A stretch of DNA of 64,000 nt from Linepithema humile (GCF_040581485.1 NC_090128.1:28550931-28614930); one strand, 5' to 3'. Counted from the first letter of the stretch, positions 19,900 through 33,900 are shown. The notes: a model not told the origin generated them from the letters alone. Translations and numbers: made by a program.

Positions 19900-20991
19900 T
19901 GCACCCTTACACTCGCGACTTCTTTCCCGAACTGTGCGAGAGCCCACGCGGATGACGTCACCCGGCGCACGATTGGCCGAGCCGGTGTTCACGTGACCGC
20001 CCGCCTGGCCAGTGTCTGGAGGGTTGCTGAGGGACAGAAGGAGACGCGCGCGACAAGACGAGTAGGGAGAAGCAAGGGTGCGACAGAGAGCGAGAGAGCG
20101 GAGGTAGATAGAACGACTGAGTAAGAAGGGGGGAACGTGCGAGAAAGAGGGCGAGAGAGAAAGAGAGAGAAAAGGAGACAAAGAAATCTCAAGGGATGAA
20201 GAAGGAACGAAGGTGCATGACGCGAAGAATGAGATAGAGAGGAAAAACGCGATAGGGGAAAAAAGATGAGAAATTGATGCTAGTAGATTTACCGGAGGTG
20301 CAACAAGGACGCAAGAAAGAGGTTGCAGGGTATACACGCGGAGGGACAAGAGGGATGGCCAAGTGACGCGAGAGAGAGGGCGCTGGAGGGTGAAAGAGAG
20401 CCGGCTGAAAGGGTGGGGATCGCGGTGCACGCGGACGGAGAGGGGGTGAGCGCGAGTCTCGCCAGTCACACTGCGACGACCGCGACGCCCCAACGTCTCG
20501 GGGTGCCATTTGTCCGATCTCGTGACCTCGAAAAGCCTCATCGTAATAACCATTCCCGACACGGCCGACGTTTTTCGCGAACTCTCGGGTTCCGATAACT
20601 CGGCTTCCGACGAGATGAGTTAGAGCGGGAGCGCGACAGTAATCGAATTGCACGATTGGCTGAGACCGACCGAGTGTCATCCCTCGATGACGAAGAAGTA
20701 AATTTATATATCGGCGAGCGCGTTTTTTTTCTCTCACATCGCACATCGGTGTGTGATGCGCCGTTCGGGCTGAACTCGACGCTCCGCGTCGTCACGGAAA
20801 TTTTCTCTCACTCTCCTTACCGCGCTCGTTCGCGAAAGAATGAGCTAATCACGCGCGCGCGCGGGGTGGCTCAGGTGCGAGGTCTCTTTCGCTTCCGGGC
20901 TTCGCGGCTGTAGAGGGACATAATCGGTACGCGCGCGCGGTGTGGGTGCCGTCGAGGACACTTTTTTATAGTTGTGTAGAACGCGGCCACG
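19900..20991 (+). promoter_or_regulatory. CpG-rich promoter and 5' leader of the gene beginning at 20992
   Basis: A GC-rich and CpG-rich stretch with a compact group of core sites: a perfect CRE TGACGTCA (19953-19960), an inverted CCAAT box ATTGG (19972-19976) and a CACGTG E-box (19990-19995). From about 20055 to 20420 the plus strand is strongly purine-rich with many GAGA and AGAGAG words, as in insect promoters bound by GAGA factor. It ends at a good translation start (GCCACGATGG). The exact transcription start is not visible. Confidence 0.55.
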
Positions 20992-21013
20992 ATGGTGCTC
21001 CACGGAGTGAATC
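20992..21013 (+). CDS. Putative first coding exon of an unidentified gene
   Basis: An ATG in strong context (GCCACGATGG) opens seven codons, MVLHGVN, plus one base, then meets a near-perfect splice donor, C|GTAAGT, at 21014. It lies directly downstream of a CpG-rich and GAGA-rich promoter, which supports it as a real first exon. It ends in phase 1. The nearest clearly coding exon downstream on the same strand, at 61100, needs phase 1 upstream, so joining these two keeps the frame. Other exons with the same phase could intervene. Without splicing, the frame would close after about 31 codons. The product cannot be named from seven residues. Confidence 0.5.
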
Positions 21014-21134
21014 GTAAGTTATGTGTCCCCCGTCGTCTCCTTCTCGAGCACGTTCCGCGACTTTATGAAGCGGCCGACACGTATTGAACCGGTGTTCATA
21101 ACGTCCAATATACTCGATATCGCTGATTGATGAT

Positions 21135-21159
21135 AATGCACTCGATCCTCGAGTGCATT
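21135..21159. repeat. Perfect 11-bp inverted repeat with 3-base loop
   Basis: AATGCACTCGA at 21135-21145 is matched by its exact complement at 21149-21159 around TCC. It lies 120 bp inside the presumed first intron. Confidence 0.85.
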
Positions 21160-23743
21160 CATCCGTCTGACTCGTGCAATTTTTCCTACAATAGCTACGA
21201 TTGAAATTATCAACCGGTAAATGACGAAGCGCAATTGTCCTGATTAATATTTGGAATATATTTAAATATACCGTGCATCTTTGTATCGGCCATATAAGCG
21301 AAACGTGCTCCCGACCCTTCCTTCATTCTCCGATAGACGTTTAGATTAACCAGCAGACAGTAGTGACCCTCGTGCAATTAGTCTCCCCTACATTCGCATG
21401 TGTTCCTCATAATACGCAAATTGGGAAGTTGGTCGCCGACGAGTCTTCGAGGAGGAATACGCTCTTTATTCAGCGACGTCAAAACAGATGGCTGAACCAT
21501 CGCTATAATGAAAATTGCTCTCATATATTTTTCTTCCTAATATGAAGCAGTCATGTTGCCACGCATTGCTACCTTTCGCAACACAAAAGATGTTGGTGTC
21601 AGTTCCACTCCTCGCACACATCACGATATAGCGCGTGCGTACTACAACGCACACGACGAAATCGCACGAAAAAGTTTGGTTGCGTGACCGCTGATAGTCG
21701 AAAACACGACTCATTGGGCGCGTTTGATCACGCGAAATTAGAGCGACGTGACGGAACAACAGATGGATCGGACAGATACGTCTGACGAATAGCGAGAAGA
21801 GTGCAATTGCACTTTGAGTTTTATTCCACATCATGACGTTCCGATTTGCGTCAAGACTTCACTACTTCACATTTCTATAAACGAAAAACAAAGGGCTGTA
21901 TAAGTTAAGAAATTAAATTGTTTCAAAATCAGGCAGAATTCTATTATATATTGTTTGACGCGTGTCTTTTTCGCAATTAATCATTATTTCCTGTGATTTT
22001 GAGGACTTTAAGAAGATGAGAAGATTATAAGTGTGAGAGGGCTTATAATTATTAACGTCTTATCTCACATCGCATGAATAATCTTGATTCGATAATAACT
22101 AAGAACATGAGGAACTAATTACTTAGGCTAATTGGAATTTAAAGCTAACCGGAAGACAAGACATTACTGTCCGTCGAGAACTAGCTCGATATAGGGATAA
22201 TAATACACCAGCGAGAACGTAAAATCGTGGGAAGGTTTTTTCGTAACCGATACGGGAAATTAACGTGCCGTGAACGGCAGGTCAAGTACGCCTCGTGAAT
22301 AACAAGAAAGGTTGAAATCACGAGCTGCGCGTCGATCGCCAGCACGATCGAAGGTCCGTAAAAATTTACGATGACCGGACAAGAGCGAATGACGAAGCAG
22401 CACTCGTGTCTAATTTCGGAGTCAGATCGTTCATCATTTTGATAACAATAAGAATCGCTTGCCGTTCGATTCAAGGACGAGTCGTTTGTCAAAAAGCTTA
22501 TCCTTCAAAATTGCAGTGAAACTTTTATTACACCGAAGCGAGCGAGAAGGAATTCTTCTTACAGTCAATACAATTTCTGGCTGTCTAAAAGATTGAGAGG
22601 TGGTCGAGATATATCTTGTACAGATGTCCGATCGTGTTTTTCGTTTTGATACCGACTCGATTATACGGAATCAATGCAACGTGACGGAATAGAAGGACGA
22701 GTATACCGTTCGAATAATAAAAAGGGCGAAATCGCAGGTCGGGGCTCGCAACGTGTGTCGCGCGTGCTTGATGTGCGCGATCCGGTCGAGAATCGATTAA
22801 ACCTTTACGACCGACAATGTGGCCTCCATCGCACTGCGAACACGTACATTGGCGCGTAAACAAGCGTGTTCGCTTGCCTAGCTAATGATAATAAATATCG
22901 TCGCATTGCCGCGCGCGTCATTTTAAAGAGATCGGCTCGATGATTGAATGTATAATATAACGTTACCCGATGGTGCTTTAAATAATAATTCGCATGGGAA
23001 TAAACAATCGCGTAATTATGTGTCGGGAATAACGATATGCGTATTAATTGCACAATTTCAGATTTCCTATAAATAATTTTGCGGTAAGCACGGCAACGTT
23101 CGTGCGCAGAATTTTAAAATATTATTTGTTATTCCTAATATCTTTAGTTAAATAACAATATTTTTTACGTAAGGTGATTGATAACTTTTGCAGTGATTTT
23201 TAAGAACTGAAAAAAAATGGATTATACAATTTTGTTAAAGTTGTATATGATATTAATACTGAAAAAAAGTTTTCAAGAGACCGCCCAAATAATTCCCGAC
23301 CTCTCGCCATTAAATGCAACAATGCATCCCTTCCGCTGTAATCTTTGCGAGCGGTTCTACGTGCCGCGGTATAGTGGTAAGTCCATTAAAAAACGATAAC
23401 CATTAAAAATCTGCGAGGAAACGTGGGGATTCACTCTCGTAACCGCTACTCCTTTCTTTCGCAATGTCGATCTTCCGTTGCGAATGGTCGATGAGAGGAA
23501 GAGAGAGAGAGAGAGGAAAAAAGATAGAGATGAATGGCAGAAAAAGAGAGCTGCGCTTCCAGCTCGATGTGGAAGAGACGAGGGTTGGCCATCGGCGTGG
23601 TGAATGTTGGATCGCACTTTATGGGATCCGCAATTATCGGCGGGGTTGGGCCGAGAATGTCTGGGAAAGCGAATTTTCTCGCGGCCGGAGAACTCGTAAA
23701 ACTCGTATATATCGCCGCGATGCAGCAGCGGCGCGATTCTCGA

Positions 23744-23806
23744 TGCATTAGCTAATTGTTGCATCGATATCGGTTGCCGATTTGTCCAATTTACTCGTCA
23801 CTTCCG
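23744..23806 (+). repeat. Local direct repeat, copy 1
   Basis: Begins TGCATTAGCTAATTGT and ends CGTCACTTCCG. A similar stretch with the same start and end words lies 566 bp downstream at 24310-24370. Identity over about 62 bp is roughly three quarters by eye. Confidence 0.65.
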
Positions 23807-24309
23807 GCAGTGCGCCATTTAGCCTTGAATTAAACGCCTTCTCTCGTTCATCTGAAAAAGCCGTTTGTGTGCTGTGTAAAAAGTAAGTGAAATTGAATAT
23901 CGAATGCGTCACACTTTCTAATGAATATTTAAAGAAAATAATTTGCTAAATCTATACAACGATTGAAATAATATGAGAATAATTGAACATAATACTTTTT
24001 AATTATCTATGCTATAGCTATTTTTTTAACGATACGCATATGCTCGCAATGTGTGCGAGAAAGGATGTTAATATCCGCAACAAATATTTTATGAGCAAAA
24101 CTATTTGTAATTAATTAATTTAGCTTTTAGGTTTTTTAAATGCCTCCTGTTCCCAGCTTTTCTATTAGAGATACCGGCATTTGATTACTCTTTTAGCAGA
24201 ATAATTTCATTAAAAGTAACAAGGTAAAAAGTAAATGGCATAAATACGCGCGTTACGTGGTCATTCGCAAATCTCGCGCACGTATAACAGTGTTCCTGCA
24301 GCAATTTCG

Positions 24310-24370
24310 TGCATTAGCTAATTGTCGCGTCGAAGCTGGACCGATTTATCCGATTTGCGCGTCACTTCCG
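24310..24370 (+). repeat. Local direct repeat, copy 2
   Basis: The partner of 23744-23806. It shares TGCATTAGCTAATTGT, GCCGATTT-like and CGTCACTTCCG blocks in the same order, with small substitutions and a 2-base length difference. Confidence 0.65.
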
Positions 24371-26395
24371 ACCCTCTGTCATCAACTTCCAACCCGCCGG
24401 CGAGCGCCCGATGATACCTCGATGCGAATTGCTCCGCGACCGGAAATCGATGCCGATGAATCCTCATCGGCATTGCTAGCCGTAGGCCGATTGACGTTAT
24501 CTGCGAATTCGAATTACGCTCAAGCGGATCTCGCAATGTTGACGACGTCATCGCGAAAATGACACAATCGTGATCAGCCTGACAGTACCATCTTTTTTTT
24601 TTCCATTGTTGTTTATTTTTATCGTTTATTATTTTTGTATCAGCAATATCGATATTGGTGGTGTCGCGTGCACTGACAGTGTTATTTACGCAAGAAACGA
24701 TTATCTCCAATCAATATCTCTTTCGAACGACACATCGTCATGGTAACAAGAACGAAAAAGAAAGATGTAATGCAATATGATATAACACAATGGGAGAAAT
24801 ATAGAGTAACGCAGACTTAACATCAAAATGATAACGTAACATAATCAGTCGGGTTCTCTTATGTTTATGCGAATATACATGTTACGCGATAATACACTGT
24901 ACAGGATTAAATATGTCGTAACCAACGCTAACAAGCTTACGCTTGCTCGCGCATAAGAAAATCGAAGTACGCGTCTCAGCTGAATATACGTTTCTTCGTA
25001 ATGCAGAAAAACACAAGGAGCATTTTAAATAATTGTTGCAACAAATTACAATTTAGGGATATTGCACTTTTGATATGATATTTGTAATATATATTTTATA
25101 TTATAAAAAATATTATAATCTAACAACTTTATACGAACGCACCATTTCCTTCTTCACTTAGTTTTCGTATTAAAATTTAAACTATCTTGCAGCCTGAAGT
25201 AGCTGAACGTATGTCTGTGTTCGAAGATAAGTCTCGAGTGATAATTAAACGTGTCACTCTGTCAATCTGGTCACGTATTCGGTTGCGCTCTCGAAAAGCC
25301 GCTGCGAGCTCAAAAAGACGAAGCTCCTTATAAAACACAATTATGTACCTAAAGCAAGTTTCGACGCACTTAATTACTTGAAAGTTGGGAGGATCGTGCT
25401 GGTTGTTTCCCGACTCTGTTATAACATCGCCATTCCGACAACGACGAGGACGATGATAGGGGCTTTTCAGTTACAGCGCGCGCCATAATGTAATGAGCCT
25501 GATATGTGACTGACGCGTATTTCGCTTTCGTAAACTATACCTACGAACGCAGTCAAAATTTGATATACGATGTTACGTGTGCCCGCAGGTTAGAGCGGAA
25601 ATGTATTCACAATATTTGCGAAACCTTCGGACGCGATCTCGCGCTGTGCCATTATTTTGATGGCGGTATTGCGTTTAGTGTGTCACTAATGTTGTTTGAG
25701 AACGCAACAATCTGAAGCTAATTGATTATTCGGGTCTGCAGCGCCCGAACGTTGTTTCGCGCCGTTCCGATATCTTGAAATATCGCGTTTAATTCGTTAC
25801 AATAGCCAGCATATAATTGTTACAGCATACAATTGTAATCGCGTGAATTATACTGTCGAGTGAACGAAGTTGTACTTGATGTAATTGCAATTCCTGAAAT
25901 CCGAATTGCGAAGAGCAACTTCTACCCATTCAAATTATTAAGAGCTCGAGATTACCTCGAAGTTTCTTAACAACGTTCTCGAGCGTGTCTTTTAGACGCT
26001 GTCATTTAATACAAGATATAATAAGTGGAATGTGTATGAACGAGACGGGAGAAAAAGCGCCGCTATCTCTCGCTCTCTTCTCTTACAGAATTTATTTATC
26101 AAAATGCGCGTTATCGTTTTACATATTAAGCGCGTAACGAGCAGTAATTTGGCCGTACATTCAAGTCGTTTTAATGCCATCAATTATTGACTTGGAACTC
26201 GGCAGCAGACGCATTTGCATTTACAAGAGCTATAAATTGCAGAATCCTCGTCTGCAAGTACACACTTTGAAACTGTAGCTTGCGCATCGACGCTTTCGTG
26301 GTTTAGTGCATCGAAGGATCTTGATTCAAGAGAATAACGTCGACCTAAATTTTCTCAGGCGCAACAAACGCGCTTTCTTGTAGAACAGATATCCG

Positions 26396-26616
<221 letters not shown>

Positions 26617-29600
26617 TCCAAAAGATCGCCCGCCTTTCTCAAAAGCGTCGGAATTTACGTTTGACTTTTCTGAAAAGCATCCAGTCGACAATAACGTCGG
26701 TTTTCCTGTTCATCCATAACTTTGCTTCGCCTCCCACTTCGCTTTGTTGTCCAATCGAGTATTAAAAGAAAAAAATAACAGTCCTCACGTATCCGTTCTT
26801 ATTCAAAAGATCAACGCTGGAAAAACAATAAGAGCTCTTTCGTGTACGCATTTTTTTCTCGGCCCACGGAAAAACATGAACATCGAAAACTTTCAAGATC
26901 CAACTGACAGTATGCCAAGAGGGAAAAGCTTCTTCGTGTACACATTTTTTTCCCCTCGCTTAGCGGATAATCGCGATTTGAACAGCTTGAATATCTGGAA
27001 TATCGCTTACGCCGCTGCCAGCGTGTTACCGATCCCTCGCGCAGTCCCGCCCCTAAATCTCTCCGTCCTCGTAAATCGCCCGACGCATCCCCCGCGATGC
27101 TTCACGCGGTAAAATACGAGCGTTACACGCCGCGGATGCATGCATGCATCAGGCGGGCCGCGCGGTGCATCGCGGACGATGGGCGTTGCATTCACGTCGG
27201 CCACTCCGCATGCAGGCCGCATCTCGCAAGGCGAAACGAAACGGAACGCTCCTGATGCATCCGCGATGAGCCGGATCCGAGATGCGCTGCTTTCATGTTC
27301 TCGCTTACGACGGCTCGTGATTTATCTCGCGATGCGATATTGTCCGCCGCTGACGTCCCTTACAATTTCTGAAATGTACCAAAGTGAGGAAAAATGGTCA
27401 GCAGTTGGCCGTAGCGAAATGTTGTCTCGCGAAAGTGCGCGGCGCGACAGTTTCTCGGAAAGTGCATACCTCAGGTGTGCCGGAAGAACGAGAAAACGGC
27501 GGTAAGAGCGAGTTGAAATGTACGCAAGAGAGTGCAGTGCACATACCGGGAACAATGGGCCATCTTGTAATATACGCGAATGGCGCGCAAGTCCAATACG
27601 CGAAGCTGCGCGCTTTCCGCCATTTACGACATCCAAGAGAGCGAGTAAAAAGTGGTTTCGTAAGAATAACGACTGCTCGGAAAGCCACGAAAACAGAATA
27701 CTTTACTGCGCGACCTTGACGTGTGTGTACGTATATACACAAATGTTTAAATAAAACAGTTTTAATACGTCGCGAATTATTTGGAGAATTATGAGACATC
27801 GCTGCAAATATAAAGTCGCGCAATAAAATTCTACAGAATATTCTTCTGTATTACCGAGCTGCTTTTGGAACACGTTATTCCGTCCGAGCTCTCGTCGCGT
27901 GTCACCGCGCGCATATACCGATTCAGGTATTGATTCATTCTATTCTCCGTGGTTCTCGCATTAAAATTTCATGGAGTCTCGCGGATACACTACCGCTTAC
28001 GAGTTATTACAGTTTATCATCCCTCGCGAACGTAGCGGTGGCTGTGCCTCGCGTGGAACGCGGAACGGAGTATGTGTTGCGCACACGTACGCACGTAATA
28101 GCAGTCCCGAAAGCCGTCTCGCGAAATAGGGCGGCCGCGTCGCAGACGCGTTTTCCATTTGCAATATCCCGCGACGAGGCGAATAAAAATCTAATACATA
28201 TTTGTTCGCGAGACGGCTGCGGCTGCATAACCGGCGACGGCGTCACACCTACGCCCCAAGGAAGGAAGTAGGAGACCGGAAGACGGGGGTGACCTTTGGA
28301 AGGTGGCGAGCGGAGCGGCGGGAGCTCGCGCCCCCCCTTGAATCCATCGCGGATCGAACACACGCGCAGCCAGATGCAGCGACATTATCGTTTTGCATCA
28401 ACCCCATGTTACTTCACGTACGCTCGTCCTTTGCTCTTGCGTCTTCACGCTGCGTGCAGACACGTGCAAAGGCGTAGGAGAGTGAGACGGCGCGCAATGA
28501 CGATGCAACAGAGCGCGGATATTGTGTCGATTCTCAAACGCCGTCAGCGATGACGACACGTGGTAACTGCCATTGTTCGCGAGCAATCGAACGGGGTGGT
28601 TATCTGGCGGGAGGACGGGTGGAGCGCGGGGATGGCGGCTTGCCTGCGTCATTTACGTGTCAAGAGAGGAGGGGTGTGGAAGATTTCGGAGGGAAGGGCT
28701 TTTAACGAACAAATTTCATTCGTCGTATTGCGAATGAAATATACGGACACTGTTTTATCGTCACTGAACATTTGCAGATTAATTACGAAAATATTTGATA
28801 TTTATAATTAAAGTATCGAATATTCTAAATCAGTTTTTTATTAACATTAAAGATTAACGCGCTGGGGCGAATCGAGCTGTAAAGGCGCTATTTAAATAAT
28901 TTCAGCGAAAGGGCAATTTTATGAAATTTTTATGCTCAGGTGTTTTTTAACTTGACAAACTCAAATATATCGATTGCCCACGTCGGGATTTATTTTTAGT
29001 TTCTCCAGGGAAGATATTAATAAGCGTACTCTAAAGAGGTCGTTCTGCACAAAGCTGTTGTTTCATAAGGCAGTAACTTGTTTCTATCAGAAGGACCTCG
29101 TTTCGCGCAGAGGATCCTCCAGTAATAAGCGACAAGCGCGAGTATAAATTCTCTGAAATTGACTGTCGCTTATTGGATTTATTCTGTTTACGAGCTCACA
29201 TTTCTGCACTGTCTCGATCGATTAATTGTCGTGTTTATGCCGAATTGAGAAAAATCACAGCAAAGAGGAAACGACGAAGTAAGGGAGAATGAGAGTGCAG
29301 CGCTTGAGGGCGGTTTGTTTGTCAGCGGTTTCGAAACCGCTCGCAGAAGTAACAGGCGACGGCAAAGGAACAGTTTTTCGAATTAATAGACTCGCGTCTA
29401 AAAGCAGGGGGGCACGGCGAGGTGGAGGGGAAGCGGGGCGGTGAGGACACCCAGGAACTCTTCATGCATAATGCATGCCACGCGCGGCAATATGTCGCCT
29501 TTCGCCGCTTTCCTTGTTTTATGAATCTTTCCAGCCTCTTCAGCGCCCGCCGCCCCGCCACTTCCGAAAGCTGTCGCGCACTTTTTCGCCGGAGTACAGA

Positions 29601-30294
29601 AACAAGATCGCACCTTGTCAAAGTGCTCTCTTTCTCGTCCTCGCGCAAACTTAAATTACCGTTTATTACTGCTCGCAACTTGTTTCCCTTCGGAACAATT
29701 ATTTTTAACTTTCGCATTGACACAACACTCTTCGGACGATTCGCAAAGTGTGTCCCGGTAGTTGGAGTATGAAAATTGTCCCAACTGTGTTCGACGAGGG
29801 AAAATATCATAATTGCAATATAAGAGATAAATTTTGCCCCGGAGCATCGTTAAAGGGTCCGGCGAAGATATTCTCGGCGGGGCATTGAAAAGAATTACGG
29901 ACGCAAAGTAGCGCGGAGGTTCGCATCTCGGATAAGCGCGCGGCGGAGATGCAACGACAGAAAATGAAATCGGTTCACCGCGGACGGACTCTTTCCAGAA
30001 TCCCCGGATCCACCCTGCGTCCTGGTTCCGCGCTACACTCTCGGCTTCCTCGTCCCGCTCCGTTACCTTCCGCTCGAGGAAAATTTATGGCAAATTGTTT
30101 TAACCGTCGGCGTGGCACCACCTGGTGCACGAAATATACCCGGTATACCGACCTCGTGCAAGCGGACACAACCGTGTGGCAGATTTTACAAAAGGGGAAT
30201 CTCTCCAAAGGGGGATGCCTCCTTCTTCCGAGTCGTGTAAGAACGGGCGAGTGGGGGGGCGGGACAAAGAAGCCGCGCGCGCGGCTTCCGCTTT

Positions 30295-30338
30295 TTTATT
30301 ATGCGGCTTACGCTCGAGATTTTCTGCCTATTAACTCG
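30295..30338 (+). repeat. Short direct repeat, copy 1
   Basis: Begins TTTATTATGCGGCTTACG and continues into CTGCCTATTAACT. The related copy is at 30862-30903, about 567 bp away. Confidence 0.5.
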
Positions 30339-30861
30339 AGAGACGGCGATATACTTGGTAGCCGCGACAGAGTCGCCGGCAGTCTTGCGCCAGACTCGAA
30401 TGAACGTTGATACAGCGAAGTTAAAGCATTTCTCAATAATAAGTTCAAAGAATTGTAGGAAAAAAATATGGCAGTCAAGATTAAATGCCTGATAGTAAAA
30501 CTTCTGTAGCAAAAGTTCAAGTGACAAAAATGTAGTTTACTTGTATAATCGCTCGATGCAATCCGTTAAAAAAATACTACCGTGATTTTGTTTACAAGAA
30601 ATTGATATAACGATATTTCGTACTTATTGCAACGTTAAAATTATACCTCGAATATTCCTGCATTGGGGAAGATACGAATAATGTTTCATAATGAGGCCTG
30701 GCTTCGTGTCGCGCTTAATTATCGCTCCCGCAAGAAAACGTGCATCGTGGTGAAAACTCCGGGAACAAGGGAGATAAAAAACGGCAAGACGAAACTCGGC
30801 CGTCGCCGGAGCAAATATTTCCCGGTGTGAAGCGGAGGAAAAGGACCGTACGTTTCTCTAC

Positions 30862-30903
30862 TTTATTATGAGGCTTACGTCGAGTTTCCTACCTATTAAC
30901 TTC
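30862..30903 (+). repeat. Short direct repeat, copy 2
   Basis: TTTATTATGAGGCTTACG followed by CTACCTATTAACT, matching 30295-30338 with a few changes and a small length difference. Confidence 0.5.
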
Positions 30904-33900
30904 CGCGACTACGAGGGAGCGGCGGGACGAAAAAGAGTTCACGTCCGGCCGAAACTTTTCTCCGTGAGCGAATCTCAGAATCAAACGAGAACACGAAAAG
31001 GTGGAGCGAGCAAGCGGGAGGAATGTTGACAGAACACGTAATGTCGCTTAGCGGTACGCAGTTTCGAGATATTAAAGTCTGACTTTTCATATTACTTCAT
31101 CTCGTGATTGAAATAGCTCGCAATCCATAAATTATAATAAATAAGATTAAACTTTAAACTGATCATTTTCTTTTATTGGAAACGTCATTCATTTAATTTT
31201 TGGACAGGAAAAATAAACGACAACTTTATTGAATTAAAAGCGCACTTCTTCATACGAGAAACGAGATTACATATATTTATTCAGTTCATCTCGGCAAAAG
31301 ATGCATTAATTTAACGATGGAATAAATTGATAGAACAATATTTTATACTTCTTGAAAAATTAATTAGACCATTTATTAAACATGGCGATTAAAATATTGT
31401 CGTATTTACATAGCAATCAAATTTGTTGTCTGACCAATCGAATCATAAATTAATATTAAAGCTCGATCTATTTTCAGAAAGAACTCATATTCGCGAAATA
31501 TATGAGAGAATAACGAGAACGAAAAACAGTGCGAGGGTGAATCATCACGATGCTTCATTAGTCTCACGGTGTTTCGTGAATAGAATACGTATTTTCGGTG
31601 GGGGTGTAAAGTATGCTTCTTGTACAAACTGTCGTAGGTAGGTTGTAGTGACCTCTGTTGATTCTGTCGTCGACGGGATTATGCTGGGAATGCAAGCCGG
31701 CGGGCGATTATGCGACGATGACGGATCCTGGACAGTTGAGAAAGAGGGACGGGTGATCCTGCGCACAAAACACACCCGCTCGCGTGTTAAGCGCGCTGAA
31801 AGCACATGTGCGTACTTGTGTGTCCTCCTGTAGAAATTCGTAGATTACAGCCGAGAAAATGGCGAGCGGTAATTCTGTAAAGTCGCGTCGCACACTGAAA
31901 TATATATCTCTTGAGAGTTGGACCGCGGAATATTAATATCGCTGTATAATCTTTGCTTTGAAGCCGCTTTTATAACATATATGCTTTTATGACGTGTGTT
32001 ACATATTTATTTTAATCAGAGAAAATGCTGGAATTTTGATAATTATTGCTTAGCGGTGAAAATATCAAGAGCTAATGTGAATTCTGTCGTCGAAGATAGA
32101 AAGCAAGAAAGATTTGTGAAGTGAGAAATAAAAATAACTCGTGAGGAATCAGCATATGACAATATAGAACTGCGAGTCTTTGCTATTACTTTGGATCGTG
32201 AAAGAAAATCGGATAGAGAGACTGGAGATGCATTCGGGATGAAAGTTTGCCCGACGTCGCCAATGGGATTCGCGTTCCCGGGCATTATCCTGCTTTCGGA
32301 AACGGAAGGAAATTCCTTTCTCTTATGGGTGCGGATTTATGACCGCGCGTAGTGTGACTCGTGAAGAGAGCGGGAAGAATAACAAGCCATCGAGGTATCG
32401 ATCGAAAAGGAGGATATTACCATAGCAAGCGCGAGCTGGGCTGTTTTAGTGTGTATTTCGTCTGTGATTTCGACAGTGAACTCTCTCTCTCTCTCTCGCT
32501 ATCTTAAGCAGACTGACGCGTGTGCTCATTTGTATTCACGCTGCAAAGTCTGAGTTACGAGAAGCGCGAATATAAATTGCCATTACGAGGTGCGGCGAAA
32601 AGAAGCGCGACCGGGACGTAAGAAAATATATCTTCTTGTTTGTCAAAACGCCTTCTCGTTTTTTGGGCGAAGCTTATTTCTCGCGCATACGAATCGCGTG
32701 TGGACTCGTGCGTGACACGTGGGTCGTGTCTGAGGAAGGGAGCGATAATAAGCCAACGATCGAATAGAGCCACGCGGAGTGGAGCAGACGAAATAATTGG
32801 AATCGTAGATGGAGAATGTGTCGGGAGAAAATACGGGAACAGAAAAGACCGCAGGAATTCCGACCTACATTTCGAAATAGTTCCAATTTTACAGCAATCG
32901 AAGACTACATTTATTAGCAATTCAAATGATTCGAGAGATTTGAAATGTCTCTCGAGCGGAAAATCGGTTCTCATTAATGTTCATCAATTATCCTGCATAT
33001 TACATACGTTGCATTTCGAGAGAGAGATACGAGATAAAAATACGTCTTTAAATTTTGCAGATTGTTTATGATGAAAGAAAAGAGAGCCATCGAGCAGCGG
33101 CATTATTTGTGAAATGTTTTCCATTAATTCTAGAATATGCAATTAACTCTAAAATTCCGATATCTCCTTCGCTTGAAATTTGAACGACATCGTCATTTCC
33201 AATTGGATTTCGCTATAATTAATTTATTGATCGCTGGTCTTATCACGTTATACACGTCAGACATCGAGGATTCGGCAGCGATATGACATTGTGTCACTGT
33301 CGCAATAAATCGGATATAGCCGCGCTTACAGCCGTAATGCATCTCTCGCGCTGCATCACGGCGCGAGCGACGAGGGGCCAAGAACTCGGAATATGCAATA
33401 AAGTCCGGTAGGAGGTAGGAATGGAACGAGAAACGTCCCCGTGACAAGAATACCATTCCGATAGGATTCTTCGTCGTGCATTATGTCGGCTGCGACGCTC
33501 ATTTACTCGCTTCTCAGTCGTGCGCCGCTCGTCGCTCAAATGAAATTACCGGCCCACTTCTCTAGCCGTGCCATCGAGATCGTTGCCACTGTTGCCTCTC
33601 ACGCTTTCGCGTATAAGTGTGCGAGAATCGACGTTGAATTTGCACAACGAAATGTTGAGAAATTGCTTTCTCATATTCGCCGGTTCTCGAAGCAGCTTGA
33701 AATTAAATCTATTTTGTTTCTCCCTTTTTTTTTTTCTCGCCATATTTATATATAACGATTTATCTTTTTTTTTTTTTATAATCAAGAGCGATAGCATCGT
33801 TGTCATCTCGATGCATTTAAACACCGCTGCTTAAAAAAAAAGGAGAGATACGTTTAGCATTTCGCTAAAAAGATAACGATCGTCGGAAACGTATTCCGGT

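Noticed and set aside
19795..20562. 255-residue minus-strand frame
   Set aside because: Lies antisense to the purine-rich leader; composition is Ser/Leu/Pro low complexity with no domain, and it overlaps promoter elements.
21740..22705. Two minus-strand frames sharing FRHVALI
   Set aside because: Similarity is confined to about 15 bases (CGACGTGACGGAA-like) and does not extend, so it is taken as coincidence.
23364..23400. tRNA A-box-like word GGTATAGTGG
   Set aside because: No matching B box or T-arm and no acceptor stem can be formed around it.
29322..29810. 162-residue minus-strand frame
   Set aside because: No domain, no splice signals, and competing open frames in the same patch.
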